Source of the DNA: Mycobacterium sp. SMC-8
GTDB taxonomy: Bacteria > Actinomycetota > Actinomycetes > Mycobacteriales > Mycobacteriaceae
Assembly: GCF_025263565.1 (NCBI RefSeq)
Contig: NZ_CP079865.1
Location: 3,658,001-3,722,000 of the forward strand
Reading direction: 5' to 3'
Length of the DNA: 64,000 nt
The translations under genes were made by a program, and so were the position numbers. This document shows, piece by piece, positions 28,172-36,689 of the stretch. Numbering within the stretch: the stretch's first letter is position 1; each line of letters starts with the position of its first letter. A model generated the notes under the pieces. That model made no database searches and had not been told where the DNA came from. It saw only the letters and a program-made list of their open reading frames with translations.

Positions 28172-28885
28172 ATGCGCATCTTAGCCGCTGCTTTGACGGC
28201 CGCCGGTCTCTCGGTGGGCCTGGTGGCCGCACCCACGGCCGCGGCCCAGTCGGCCTGCGCGGAGCTGGGCGGCACCGTCGACGCCGACCAGATCTGCCAC
28301 GTGCACGCCGAGAACCCCACCTATCGACTGGATTACACGTTCCCGGCCGACTATCCCGACCAGCGGGCGCTCGTCGACTATCTGAGGCAGACCCGAGATG
28401 GCTTCGTCAACGTCTCGGAGATGCCGGGTTCGTGGAATCTGCCCTACGTCCTCGACGCCCGGGGAACCGGTTACCGGACCGGGCGCGACGACGGCGGCAC
28501 CCGCAGCGTGGTATTCGAGGTCTACGAGAATGTCGGCGGCGCGCACCCGCAGACCTGGTTCAAGGCGTTCAACTGGGACGTGGCGAAGAAGGCCCCGATC
28601 ACCTTCGACACGCTCTTCAAGGCGGACAGCAAGCCACTGGACGCGATCTTCCCGATAGTGCAGGCCGACATCTCCCGCCAGCTTGGCGTCGACGCGCCGA
28701 TCTCAGCGGCCGACGGGCTCGATCCGGCGAAGTACCAAGAGTTCGCGATCACCGACGATTCGCTGATCTTCTATTTCGGTCAGGGCGAGATCATGCCCGG
28801 TGCCGGCGGCGCGCTGCAGGCCACCGTCCCGCGCAGCGCGGTCGCTCCGATGCTGGCGCTGGAGACACCCGTCAGCCCCCGGTGA
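28172..28885 (+). CDS. Secreted TB22.2-like protein (Rv3036c homologue)
   Basis: Exported protein of 237 residues with a signal peptide (about residues 1-25, ending in AAPTAAAQS) and a mature DUF3298-type domain: TYRLDYTFPADYP near the start, HPQTWFKAFNWDVAK in the middle, FYFGQGEIMPGAGG at the end. M. tuberculosis TB22.2 (Rv3036c) is a secreted or wall-associated antigen, for which esterase activity has been reported. Two Cys in the first part could form a disulphide. It is convergent with the symporter gene, overlapping its 3' end by 14 bases. Confidence 0.85.
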   Translation: MRILAAALTAAGLSVGLVAAPTAAAQSACAELGGTVDADQICHVHAENPTYRLDYTFPADYPDQRALVDYLRQTRDGFVNVSEMPGSWNLPYVLDARGTGYRTGRDDGGTRSVVFEVYENVGGAHPQTWFKAFNWDVAKKAPITFDTLFKADSKPLDAIFPIVQADISRQLGVDAPISAADGLDPAKYQEFAITDDSLIFYFGQGEIMPGAGGALQATVPRSAVAPMLALETPVSPR

Positions 28886-30424
28886 CGGTCGGCTGCTTGT
28901 CCCTGCCGGTGGCGGGGTCGTAGTTCTCCCAGAACGTCGCGTTCCTGATGCCCAGGGCGACCGGATCGAACCTGGGATCCAGACCTTGCTTCTTCTGCTT
29001 TTCGTAGTCCCACAGCGCTTTGTAGGCGGGCTGCTGCAGGATCAGGATGCCGATGATGTTCAGCCACGCCATCAGGCCGACGCCGATGTCACCGAGCGTC
29101 CACGCCTCCGAGGCGGTCGAGACGGCGCCGATCGTCACCGACACCAGGATCAGCGCCTGCAGCAACATCGTGGCCGTCGATCCGACCGTGCTCCGAAGGT
29201 AGGGAATGTCGACGGTGGCGGCGTTGCCCAGAAGGAAGCGCAGGTTGGTCTCGGCCATGTAGTAGTAGGCGATGATCGTGGTCAGGCAGAAGAACGCCAG
29301 CGAGACCGCGATGAAACTGGAGCCCGCCCCGCTCCACAGGGTGTCGAAGCCTACCTGGGCGAACGTCGGGCCCACCTCGGCGTCGGCGGGCAGGATACTG
29401 CCGCCCTCGCTGAGCACCGCACCGTCGGCGCTCTCACCCTCGAACACCCGGTAGGCGCCGGTGGACAAGATCAGGAAGCCGGTCGCCGAGCAGACGAACA
29501 GGGTGTCGACGTAGACCGCGAACGCCTGCACGAGCCCCTGTTTGGCCGGGTGTGACACCTCCGCTGCTGCCGCGGCGTGCGGACCGGTGCCCTGACCCGC
29601 CTCGTTCGAATCGATTCCGCGTTTGACGCCCCACATCACCGCTGCACCGATGATCGCGCCGAACCCCGCGTCGACGCCGAACGCACTGGAGAAGATCAAG
29701 CCGATGATCTCCGGAATGTCACCGGCGTTCATCAGCACGACGATCAGCGCCAGCACGATGTAGGTGACCGCCATGAACGGCACCACGATCGACGCGAACG
29801 TCGCGATCCGCTTCACCCCGCCGATGATGACGAAGGCCAGCACGATCACTATGCCGACCGCAACCCACCATTTCGAGAAACCCCACGCGGAGTTCATCGC
29901 CGACGCCATCGAGTTGGACTGCACGCCGGGCAGCAGCAGACCCATCGCCAGCAGCGTGACGGCCGCGAAGACGAAGCCGTAGGCCTTCATCGCTCCCGCT
30001 GCGGCGGTGTGGGACAACGCGGTGCTGAAGTAGTAGGCGGGCCCGCCGCGGTACTCTCCGGTGAGCTTGTCGCGGTCCTTATAGATTTGGCCGAGCGTGC
30101 ATTCCACGAATGACGTGGATGCGCCGAGAAAGGCGACCGCCCACATCCAGAACAGCGCACCGGGCCCGCCGAACGCTATCGCGGTGGCCACGCCGGCGAT
30201 GTTGCCGGTGCCGACCCGCCCGGCCAGAGACATCGTCAGCGCCTGGAAACTGGACACCCTGACGGCGATTTCTCGCCCTTGAGCATGAGCCGGACCATCT
30301 CAGGGACTTGGCGCACCTGCACAAAGCGCGATCTGATCGAGAAGTAGACGCCCGCGGCAAGACAGAGGTAGACGAGGGTCTCATGCCAGACCAGGTCGTT
30401 GAATGCGCTCAGGAATTCGGACAT
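28872..30424 (-). pseudogene. Sodium:alanine symporter (AGCS family), interrupted by a frameshift
   Basis: Amino-acid/sodium symporter of the AGCS family. ATG 30424 begins MSEFLSAFNDLVWHETLVYL and reads to KGEKSPSG, then diverts (CPVSRR, stop). The other frame resumes exactly at VSSFQALTMSLAGRVGTGNI, the family signature, and runs to 28872 through about ten membrane segments. One missing G in the GGG run (30257-30259 on the plus strand as CCC) explains this; restored length is 517 residues. It is absent at this place in M. tuberculosis as I recall it, so a lineage-specific gene. A true null or a sequencing error are both possible. Confidence 0.85.
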
Positions 30425-30541
30425 ATGCGTCCCCTCTACCTATTGGTTCGTCGGCTTGTCCGGGTCATCTGAGTGTGCATGTTCGCATCACTGCGCAAGG
30501 TCGGTATTTCCGGACCGTGACGCCTGCGTTAGCAGCTCCGC

Positions 30542-31867
30542 TCACGCAGGCGCGAAGCCGTAGACCTGCCCGGCGCTGGTGGCCGTGACGACGCGGCGGT
30601 CATGACCCACCGACACGCCGACCGGCCATCCGGTCGCGTTCGGGAGTGGATGGGTGTGCAGGGTCGCGCCGTCGCCGAGGCTGAACACCTGCAGCGCCAG
30701 CCCGGCAGGCCGCTCGTCGGTGTCCTCGCCGTCGCGCACCACGGTATAGCCGACCCCGGTCAGGCTGGAGGTGGTCAGGGGTGACACGTCGTCGCGGGTC
30801 CAGAGCACCTCGCCCTCTTCGGCGGTGTCGCGCACCGCAGTCAGCCGTGACCCCGGCCCGCCCCCGGCGACGATGAGCCCACCGGGCGTCACCGACGGCG
30901 GGGTCTGGGCCAGGTAGTCCATCGGAACCGACCACTTCGCACTGCCGTCGTCGACGTTGAGCGCCCACAGTCTTTCGTCGCGGCCGCTGACGTACACCGT
31001 CGACCCGTCCGGGGACAGCACCGGGCTGGCCAGCGGGCCGCCGCCGACGGCGTCACTGGTCCATGCGCGACTGAGCTGCGGGGTCTGACCGGGCTGATAG
31101 CGCAGACCGACCAGCATCGGTTTGTCCGCATCCGGCTCCCAGAGCGTCAGCACCACCATGCCGGCGGCCTCCGAGTAGGCCGGGGCGGCGGCCACCGGGC
31201 ACCGCGGCCCACCCAGCCGGCAGTCCTGCAACCCGCGCTCCGAGTCGGTCGGGTCCACCCCGGCGACCAGATCCAGTGACGTGCCGGTGACGGTGCCGCG
31301 GTGGGCGTCGAACACCAGCACCTGCCCCAGATGGGTGACCACGAGCAGGCGCCCGGGGTTGAGGATGCGGGCCGTCATGGGCATGCCGATCACCGGCTGG
31401 CGCCAGCGGACCCACTGGGTGGTCGGGAAGGACAGGATGGCGCCGGGCTGGCCGATGTAGAGATTGTCGAATCCGTCGAACAGCGGGCTGGCGAAGCCGC
31501 CGCCCTGCACCAGGCGGGTGCACCAGCGTTGCCTGCCGCGGTTGTCGGTCTCCCACACCATCAGCGAGCAACCCGCCCTGGTCTGCCCGTTGGCCGCCAG
31601 GTAGTTGCCCGAGCCGAGCGCCACCTGCGCGCCGAGCTCACCCTTGACCGACCGCGCCCACTCCAGACGCAGCGTGTCGGCCCCGGTGACGGGGGAGGAG
31701 CTGCTGTTTGCGGCGTCGGCATACTGTGCTGACCAGCCGGTGGCGGCACGGGCCTCTACCCAGGAGTCGGTGTTGCCGCACCCAGCCAGCGCACCTGCGA
31801 TCAGCGCCGTCGAGGCCAATGCGATGATTCGCCGGAGCACGGGATCCCTTCTGATCGCGGTGTACAT
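30542..31867 (-). CDS. Beta-propeller lipoprotein with PQQ-like repeats (Rv3035-like)
   Basis: Lipoprotein on the outer membrane face. The lipobox is LAGC, with C30 from ATG 31867 (C33 from GTG 31876). It folds as a beta-propeller with PQQ-enzyme-like blades: GGFASPLFDGFDNLYIG, LASPVLSPDGSTVYVSGRDERLWAL, TSAGQVYGF. No PQQ catalytic residues are evident, so a binding or scaffold role is more likely than dehydrogenase. AGGGTA on the plus strand (31880-31885) is a -10 box TACCCT whose start point would fall near 31873, favouring ATG 31867. It lies beside the methylglucose polysaccharide genes, as in M. tuberculosis. Confidence 0.82.
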   Translation of the reverse strand: MYTAIRRDPVLRRIIALASTALIAGALAGCGNTDSWVEARAATGWSAQYADAANSSSSPVTGADTLRLEWARSVKGELGAQVALGSGNYLAANGQTRAGCSLMVWETDNRGRQRWCTRLVQGGGFASPLFDGFDNLYIGQPGAILSFPTTQWVRWRQPVIGMPMTARILNPGRLLVVTHLGQVLVFDAHRGTVTGTSLDLVAGVDPTDSERGLQDCRLGGPRCPVAAAPAYSEAAGMVVLTLWEPDADKPMLVGLRYQPGQTPQLSRAWTSDAVGGGPLASPVLSPDGSTVYVSGRDERLWALNVDDGSAKWSVPMDYLAQTPPSVTPGGLIVAGGGPGSRLTAVRDTAEEGEVLWTRDDVSPLTTSSLTGVGYTVVRDGEDTDERPAGLALQVFSLGDGATLHTHPLPNATGWPVGVSVGHDRRVVTATSAGQVYGFAPA

Positions 31868-31959
31868 CGAGCCCACGTGAGGGTAACCGTTGACCCTTTC
31901 GGAGGGCGGGAGCGGAGCGACCCGGGAATGTCACGGGCGGGCGCGTAGGCTCTCCGGCC

Positions 31960-32697
31960 ATGACAACGATGTGGGGAGCGCCGCTGCACAAGCGCTGGCG
32001 GGGATCCCGTCTACGGGACCCTCGCCAGGCCGATTTCCTCACGCTCGCCTCGCTGAAATGGGTCCTGGCCAACCGCGCCTACACCCCGTGGTACCTGGTG
32101 CGGTACTGGCGACTGCTGAAATTCAAGCTGGCCAATCCGCACGTCATCACCCGCGGCATGGTGTTCCTCGGCAAGAACGTCGAGATTCAGTGCACGCCGG
32201 AACTCGCGCAGATGGAGATCGGGCGCTGGGTGCACATCGGCGACAAGAACACGATCCGCTGCCACGAGGGATCGCTGCGCATCGGGGACAAGACGGTGCT
32301 CGGCCGCGACAACGTCATCAACACCTACCTCGACATCGAGCTCGGTGATTCCGTGCTGATGGCCGACTGGTGCTACGTCTGCGATTTCGACCACAAGATG
32401 GACAGCATCGAACTACCGATCAAGGATCAAGGCATCGTGAAGAGCCCGGTGCGGATCGGCCCGGACACCTGGCTGGCCGCCAAGGTCACCGTGCTGCGCG
32501 GCACCAGCATCGGCCGCGGATGCGTACTGGGTGCCCACGCGGTGGTCAAGGGTGAGATCCCGGACTACTCGATCGTCGTTGGCGCACCCGGCAAGGTCGT
32601 CAAGAACCGCAAGCTGTCGTGGGAGACGTCGGCGGCCGAGCGGGCCGAACTGGCCGCGGCGCTAGCCGACATCGAACGCAAGAAGGCCTCCCGCTAG
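31960..32697 (+). CDS. Left-handed beta-helix acyltransferase (Rv3034c-like)
   Basis: Acetyl- or acyltransferase of the hexapeptide-repeat class, 245 residues. Repeats are visible from about residue 70: MEIGRWVHIGDKN, LRIGDKTVLGRDN, VRIGPDTWLAAKVTVLRG, SIGRGCVLGAHAVVKG, ending VGAPGKVV. The N-terminal 60 residues are helical and basic. The M. tuberculosis homologue lies in the cluster for methylglucose lipopolysaccharide, whose sugars carry short acyl groups, so acylation of that polymer is a reasonable inference. It is convergent with the glycosyltransferase gene; a hairpin separates them. Confidence 0.85.
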   Translation: MTTMWGAPLHKRWRGSRLRDPRQADFLTLASLKWVLANRAYTPWYLVRYWRLLKFKLANPHVITRGMVFLGKNVEIQCTPELAQMEIGRWVHIGDKNTIRCHEGSLRIGDKTVLGRDNVINTYLDIELGDSVLMADWCYVCDFDHKMDSIELPIKDQGIVKSPVRIGPDTWLAAKVTVLRGTSIGRGCVLGAHAVVKGEIPDYSIVVGAPGKVVKNRKLSWETSAAERAELAAALADIERKKASR

Positions 32698-32701
32698 TCC
32701 G

Positions 32702-32760
32702 CCGAAACCGCATTCCACGCGGCCGTTCCGCACCAGCGACCGCAAGGAATGCGAGTTCGG
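32702..32760. terminator. Candidate bidirectional hairpin between convergent genes
   Basis: Perfect arms CGCATTCC (32709-32716) and GGAATGCG (32746-32753), extended by CCGAA (from 32703) and TTCGG (to 32760), with two mismatches between. It lies in the 67 bases between two facing stop codons. There is no T tract, common for mycobacteria. Confidence 0.4.
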
Positions 32761-32764
32761 CGCG

Positions 32765-33997
32765 TCACCGGTCGGGCAGCGGCCGTTCCACGATCGGTCG
32801 CCGGGGCTGGGGCCTGCGCTCGGCACGCTTGGCCGCCAGGTACACCTGTGCGGTCTCGGCCGCCACGGTGTGCCACGCGAAGTCCGACGTGAGGCGTTCC
32901 CTCGCCGCGATCGCCCTCCGCTGGGCCGCCGCCGGATCATCGAGCAGCGTGCGCACCGCGGTGGCCAATGCCGCCACATCACCGGCCGGATAGGACACAC
33001 CCGTCACCCCGTCGATGACCGCCTCGCCGAGTCCGCCCGCGGTGGAGGTCACCAGCGGCGTGCCGGTCGCGGCCGCTTCGAGCGCGACGATTCCGAACGG
33101 CTCGTAATGCGACGGCAGCACCGCCGCATCGGCCCGGTGCAGCAACTGCAGCAGTTCTGAATGGTCAACGCGGCCGATGAAATTCGTCGCCTTGAACACC
33201 TTGTGTTTGCGCGCCTGCTCGGTCAGGAAGTTCAGTTGCGTGCCGTCACCGGCGATGGTCAGCGTGGTGCCGGGATGGGTGCGGCGGATCCGCGGCAGCG
33301 CCGCGATGGCGTCGTGGACGCCCTTCTCGTACTCGAGGCGGCCGAAGTACAGCAGTTCCGCCGGTCCGGGGTGGGGCCGGCGGGTCGCGAAAGGCCAACC
33401 GTCGGTGTCGATCCCGTTGGGGATCACCGAGATCTCGGCGAGCTCGGGTCCGAACAGGGTGGTGATCTCCTCGCGCATCGACGCCGAACAGGTGATCAGC
33501 GAGTCCGTATCCTGGACCAGCCACGATTCCAGCGCGTGCACCTGACGGCTCACCGCGCCCGAGACCCAACCGGAGTGTCGCCCCGCCTCGGTGGCGTGGA
33601 TCGTGGAAACCAAAGGCACATCGAAGAATTGGGCGAGGGTGACAGCGGGATGGGCGACCAGCCAGTCGTGCGCGTGGACGAGGTCGGGCCGCCAGTCGGC
33701 CAGCACCAGACCGGCGCGGATCATCGCGTGACCCATCGCCAGGGTCCAGGCCATCATGTCGGTGCCGAAGGTGAACTCGTGCGGATCCTCGGCGGCCGCG
33801 ATCACCCGCACCCCTTCGTGGACCTCGTCGGTGGTCGGATGGGTCTGCGGATCCGTTCCGGTCGGACGCCGGCTGAGCACCACGACCTCGTGGCCGGCCG
33901 CGACGAGTTCGGTGGCCAGATGGTGCACGTGGCGGCCGAGCCCGCCGATCACCACCGGCGGGTATTCCCACGACACCAGCAGGATCTTCATGTTCAT
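32765..33997 (-). CDS. GT4 alpha-glucosyltransferase (Rv3032-like)
   Basis: Retaining glycosyltransferase that extends alpha-1,4-glucan chains; the M. tuberculosis homologue Rv3032 is involved in making methylglucose lipopolysaccharide and part of the glycogen. 410 residues: the N-terminal glycogen-synthase-like loop is PPVVIGGLGRHVHHLA, the nucleotide-binding region FGRLEYEKGVHD, and the EX7E motif EPFGIVALE with the following TGTPLV. Start ATG 33997 overlaps the stop of the branching-enzyme gene (ATGA), so both are translated together; MNMKI offers a second ATG two codons later. Confidence 0.9.
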   Translation of the reverse strand: MNMKILLVSWEYPPVVIGGLGRHVHHLATELVAAGHEVVVLSRRPTGTDPQTHPTTDEVHEGVRVIAAAEDPHEFTFGTDMMAWTLAMGHAMIRAGLVLADWRPDLVHAHDWLVAHPAVTLAQFFDVPLVSTIHATEAGRHSGWVSGAVSRQVHALESWLVQDTDSLITCSASMREEITTLFGPELAEISVIPNGIDTDGWPFATRRPHPGPAELLYFGRLEYEKGVHDAIAALPRIRRTHPGTTLTIAGDGTQLNFLTEQARKHKVFKATNFIGRVDHSELLQLLHRADAAVLPSHYEPFGIVALEAAATGTPLVTSTAGGLGEAVIDGVTGVSYPAGDVAALATAVRTLLDDPAAAQRRAIAARERLTSDFAWHTVAAETAQVYLAAKRAERRPQPRRPIVERPLPDR

Positions 33998-35688
33998 TCG
34001 GTGGGCAACCTCCGGGCGTCGAGTGCTCCGAACAGCCCGTCGGCACGGTTCCAGCCCTCGGCCAGCCGCTGCGCCTGTTCGTCGCGGCCCGAGGCCGCCG
34101 CCGCCGCGATCTCGCGCGTGGCGTGTGCATGGAGGTGGGCGCGGTAGCGCGCATAGTCGGCCGCGGAGTCCTTGCTGACCATGAACGGCCAGTCGCTCGA
34201 CACCGTCAGCAAGGTCTCGCGCAGGATCTGATCGGCCACGAAATCCCTTGGGGCGGCGGCATCCAACGATGCGCCGCGGGCCAGTGCCTTGTCGACGGTG
34301 CTCAGCGCCGTGTCGACGACCTCGTTGTTCAGGTGCACCAGATCGGCCACCTTCTCACCCGACCACACCTGCCAGTCCTTGCCCGAACCCCACGAGCTGG
34401 GCGGGAGTTCCACCGGCTCGCCGACATAGCCTTCGGCGATCGCGTCCGAGAGTGTTCCGACCCGCACACCGCCGGCAGGCAGTGCCCGCAACACCCGCTC
34501 CAGCCAGACCGGGCCCTCGTACCACCAGTGGCCGAACAACTCGGTGTCGAAGGCGGCGACCACATGTGCGGGCCTGCCGATCCGCTCGCTCTCGGACTGC
34601 AGACGCCGGCGCACCGTCTCCACGAAATCAGCGACATGGACGTCGACCGCGGCATCAGCACGGGCCGGGTCATACGGCGCCTTGTCCTCCGACGGCACAT
34701 TGCGGCCGGTCACCCGGGCGGGTTTGAGGCCGGTGGCGTGGTCGTAAGTATGGAAGTCGCGGTAGGCGGCGTGACCCGGATAGCCGGACCGCGGCGACCA
34801 CACGCGGTAGCTGACCTGCAGATCGCGGCCGAAAGCGACGACGCCGGAATCGCCGACCGGCCTGCCCAGCGCGGTGTCGCCGCGCAACGACGGCCCGTCC
34901 ACCATGAAGTGGCCCACGCCCGCCGCGGCGTAACCGGTCTCCATGCCCGACGCATAGGCACACTCCGGCGCCCAGATGCCGGCCGGCGTGTGCGCGAACC
35001 GATGTCCGGCGTCGGCCAAGCCTTCGCGCAGCGCGAACTCGCGCAGCCGAGGGTTCAACAGCGGCTGGAACGGATGGGCCAACGGTCCGCCGAGTAGCTC
35101 GACGACCTCACCGTCGAGAAGCTCCCGGAACACCGGGCTGGCGCCGTGACGCCACAGCGAGTCAAACTCGCCGAGCTCACGCTCGGCCTCGGCGTGCTCG
35201 CGGGAACCGAACCGGCGCAAGGCTTTCCGATCCGAGGCCGGCGAGGTCCCCGCCGCGGTGCGCATGGTCGCCGCCTCGAGCGCACGCAGCTGCCAGTTGG
35301 CCAGCCAGTGCTGCATGCCCTGCAGGCAGTACGGGTCGTCGAGCTGCGCGGCGACCACCGGTGTGACACCGAGGGTGATCAGATGGCGGCGGTCCTCGGC
35401 GGCCAGCGTGCGCAGCACCCGCACCAGGGGCAGATAGGACGCCGACCACGACTGGTACAGCCACTCCTCGCCGACCGGCCAGCGGCCGTGATGAGCCAGC
35501 CACGGCAGGTGCGTGTGCAGCACCAGAGTGAACAGCCCGGGTACCGGTGCTTTGTTCGCTCCGCTCTCCGGTGCTTTGTTCGCTCCGCTCTCCGGTGCTT
35601 TGTTCGCTCCGCTCTCCGGTGCTTTGTTCGCTCCGCTCTCCGGTGCTCTGTTCGCTCCGCTCTCCGGTGCTTTGTTCGCTCCGCTCAC
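33994..35688 (-). CDS. GH57 1,4-alpha-glucan branching enzyme (Rv3031-like) with repeated N-terminus
   Basis: Branching enzyme for the alpha-glucan backbone of methylglucose lipopolysaccharide. GH57 landmarks: TLVLHTHLPWLAHHGRWPVG at the start, the nucleophile Glu in IWAPECAY, and the acid/base Asp in AAFDTELFGHWWYEG. It starts at GTG 35688, overlapping the methyltransferase stop (GTGA). The first 49 residues are odd: six copies of SGANKAPE (one with Arg) encoded by a 24-bp tandem repeat, then VPGLFTLV where homologues begin after a short unrelated head. The repeat should be a flexible tail. Total 564 residues. Confidence 0.9.
   Translation of the reverse strand: MSGANKAPESGANRAPESGANKAPESGANKAPESGANKAPESGANKAPVPGLFTLVLHTHLPWLAHHGRWPVGEEWLYQSWSASYLPLVRVLRTLAAEDRRHLITLGVTPVVAAQLDDPYCLQGMQHWLANWQLRALEAATMRTAAGTSPASDRKALRRFGSREHAEAERELGEFDSLWRHGASPVFRELLDGEVVELLGGPLAHPFQPLLNPRLREFALREGLADAGHRFAHTPAGIWAPECAYASGMETGYAAAGVGHFMVDGPSLRGDTALGRPVGDSGVVAFGRDLQVSYRVWSPRSGYPGHAAYRDFHTYDHATGLKPARVTGRNVPSEDKAPYDPARADAAVDVHVADFVETVRRRLQSESERIGRPAHVVAAFDTELFGHWWYEGPVWLERVLRALPAGGVRVGTLSDAIAEGYVGEPVELPPSSWGSGKDWQVWSGEKVADLVHLNNEVVDTALSTVDKALARGASLDAAAPRDFVADQILRETLLTVSSDWPFMVSKDSAADYARYRAHLHAHATREIAAAAASGRDEQAQRLAEGWNRADGLFGALDARRLPTE
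35544..35687. repeat. 24-bp tandem repeat, six copies, inside the GH57 coding region
   Basis: Units begin at 35544, 35568, 35592, 35616, 35640 and 35664. Copies are identical except one base in unit 5 (CTCTG for CTTTG) and the last base of unit 6. The length is a multiple of three, so copy-number changes keep the frame. The near identity points to recent expansion. Confidence 0.95.
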
Positions 35689-36482
35689 GGCCGCACCGCT
35701 ATAGCCACCAAGTCGAGGCTGTCGTCGATGTGTCGCCCGGTTTCGCCGGCCGTCGCCTGCACCAGGTCGAAGTCGTCGATCGTGACCGATTCGATGTCCG
35801 CGAGCAGTTCTGCAGTCCACGGCGCGTCGGCCAGCGCCCGCTCGATCTGTGCGTCGATGACCGAACCGCCGTGCCGGGCGTCGATCTCGGCGAGGCGGCG
35901 CCCGTGGAAGACCCCGAGCATCGCCTCCATCGTGAAACCGGCTCCTTCCAGAAGCTCGGTGAGCTCGGCGGCGTTGAGTTCGCGGGTGTGGAAGGGATTG
36001 ACCGGGGTGTCCCGACCGGGGGAGAACGTGATGCGGTTGGGCGTGGACATGAGCAGCACCCCGCCGGGGCGCAGGACCCTGGCGCACTCGGCCGCGAACT
36101 GGCCCTGATCCCAAAGGTGTTCGATCACCTGGAAGTTCACCACCACGTCGACCGAGGCCGTCGGCAACGGCAACTCGGCGAGGTTGCCGTGGCGCATGTC
36201 GACGCGGGGATAGCGCGCCCGCACGTGCGCCACCGCCGACTCGTCGTAGTCCAGGCCGATCACCGAACGGGCGACGTCGGCGATCAGGTCCGCGCCGTAT
36301 CCCTCGCCGCAGCCGGCCTCCAGCACGTCACGGTCACGGCACCGCTCGACCAGCCGGCGGTACACCACCTCGTGGCGGCGGAACCAGTAGTTCTCCTCGG
36401 CAACCCCGGGGACGGTCCGCTCGCCGGTCAATGCCATGGGGACCGGCTCGCCGACCGGACCGCTGGTAACAGATGCGCTCAT
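35685..36482 (-). CDS. SAM-dependent methyltransferase of the methylglucose polysaccharide cluster (Rv3030-like)
   Basis: 265-residue class I methyltransferase. Motif I is VLEAGCGEGYGADLI; the family-specific stretches VVVNFQVIEHLWDQGQF and LMSTPNRITFSPGRDTPVNPF are nearly as in Rv3030. It is thought to methylate glucose or a precursor in methylglucose lipopolysaccharide. ATG 36482 is preceded by a TAGCCT box at eight bases, giving a leaderless message. Its stop overlaps the branching-enzyme start, so methyltransferase, branching enzyme and glucosyltransferase form one coupled operon. Divergent from etfB. Confidence 0.88.
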   Translation of the reverse strand: MSASVTSGPVGEPVPMALTGERTVPGVAEENYWFRRHEVVYRRLVERCRDRDVLEAGCGEGYGADLIADVARSVIGLDYDESAVAHVRARYPRVDMRHGNLAELPLPTASVDVVVNFQVIEHLWDQGQFAAECARVLRPGGVLLMSTPNRITFSPGRDTPVNPFHTRELNAAELTELLEGAGFTMEAMLGVFHGRRLAEIDARHGGSVIDAQIERALADAPWTAELLADIESVTIDDFDLVQATAGETGRHIDDSLDLVAIAVRP

Positions 36483-36490
36483 TGCAAGGC

Positions 36491-36496
36491 AGGCTA
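36491..36496 (-). promoter_or_regulatory. TAGCCT -10 box for the polysaccharide operon
   Basis: On the minus strand TAGCCT ends eight bases before ATG 36482, with no ribosome site between: a leaderless promoter for the three-gene operon. Confidence 0.5.
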
Positions 36497-36600
36497 ACCC
36501 GTAACCGACCGATGGCGAACTCTTCGTGAGCACCATCTGATCGCCGCCCTGACTGAACGCAAACATCGACCAGCTATGGTGTTCGTGCGAAGCACCCAAA

Positions 36601-36616
36601 GTTACCCGCTGGTAAC
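36601..36616. promoter_or_regulatory. GTTACC/GGTAAC inverted repeat upstream of etfB
   Basis: GTTACC (36601-36606) and GGTAAC (36611-36616) around CGCT, about 75 bases before the etfB start. The 12-mer CCGCTGGTAACA at 36606-36617 recurs at 36460-36471 within the start of the divergent methyltransferase gene. Possibly an operator shared by both directions. Confidence 0.35.
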
Positions 36617-36689
36617 ATCGTGGTGCCTGCGGCAATCGTGGTATGGCGGGTCGACCACCGGCCCCTTTCGAGGAGGACGAACCAGAGTC

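Noticed and set aside
35544..35687. CRISPR-like array
   Set aside because: Units are contiguous, with no spacers, and are in frame within a GH57 gene. It is a tandem repeat.
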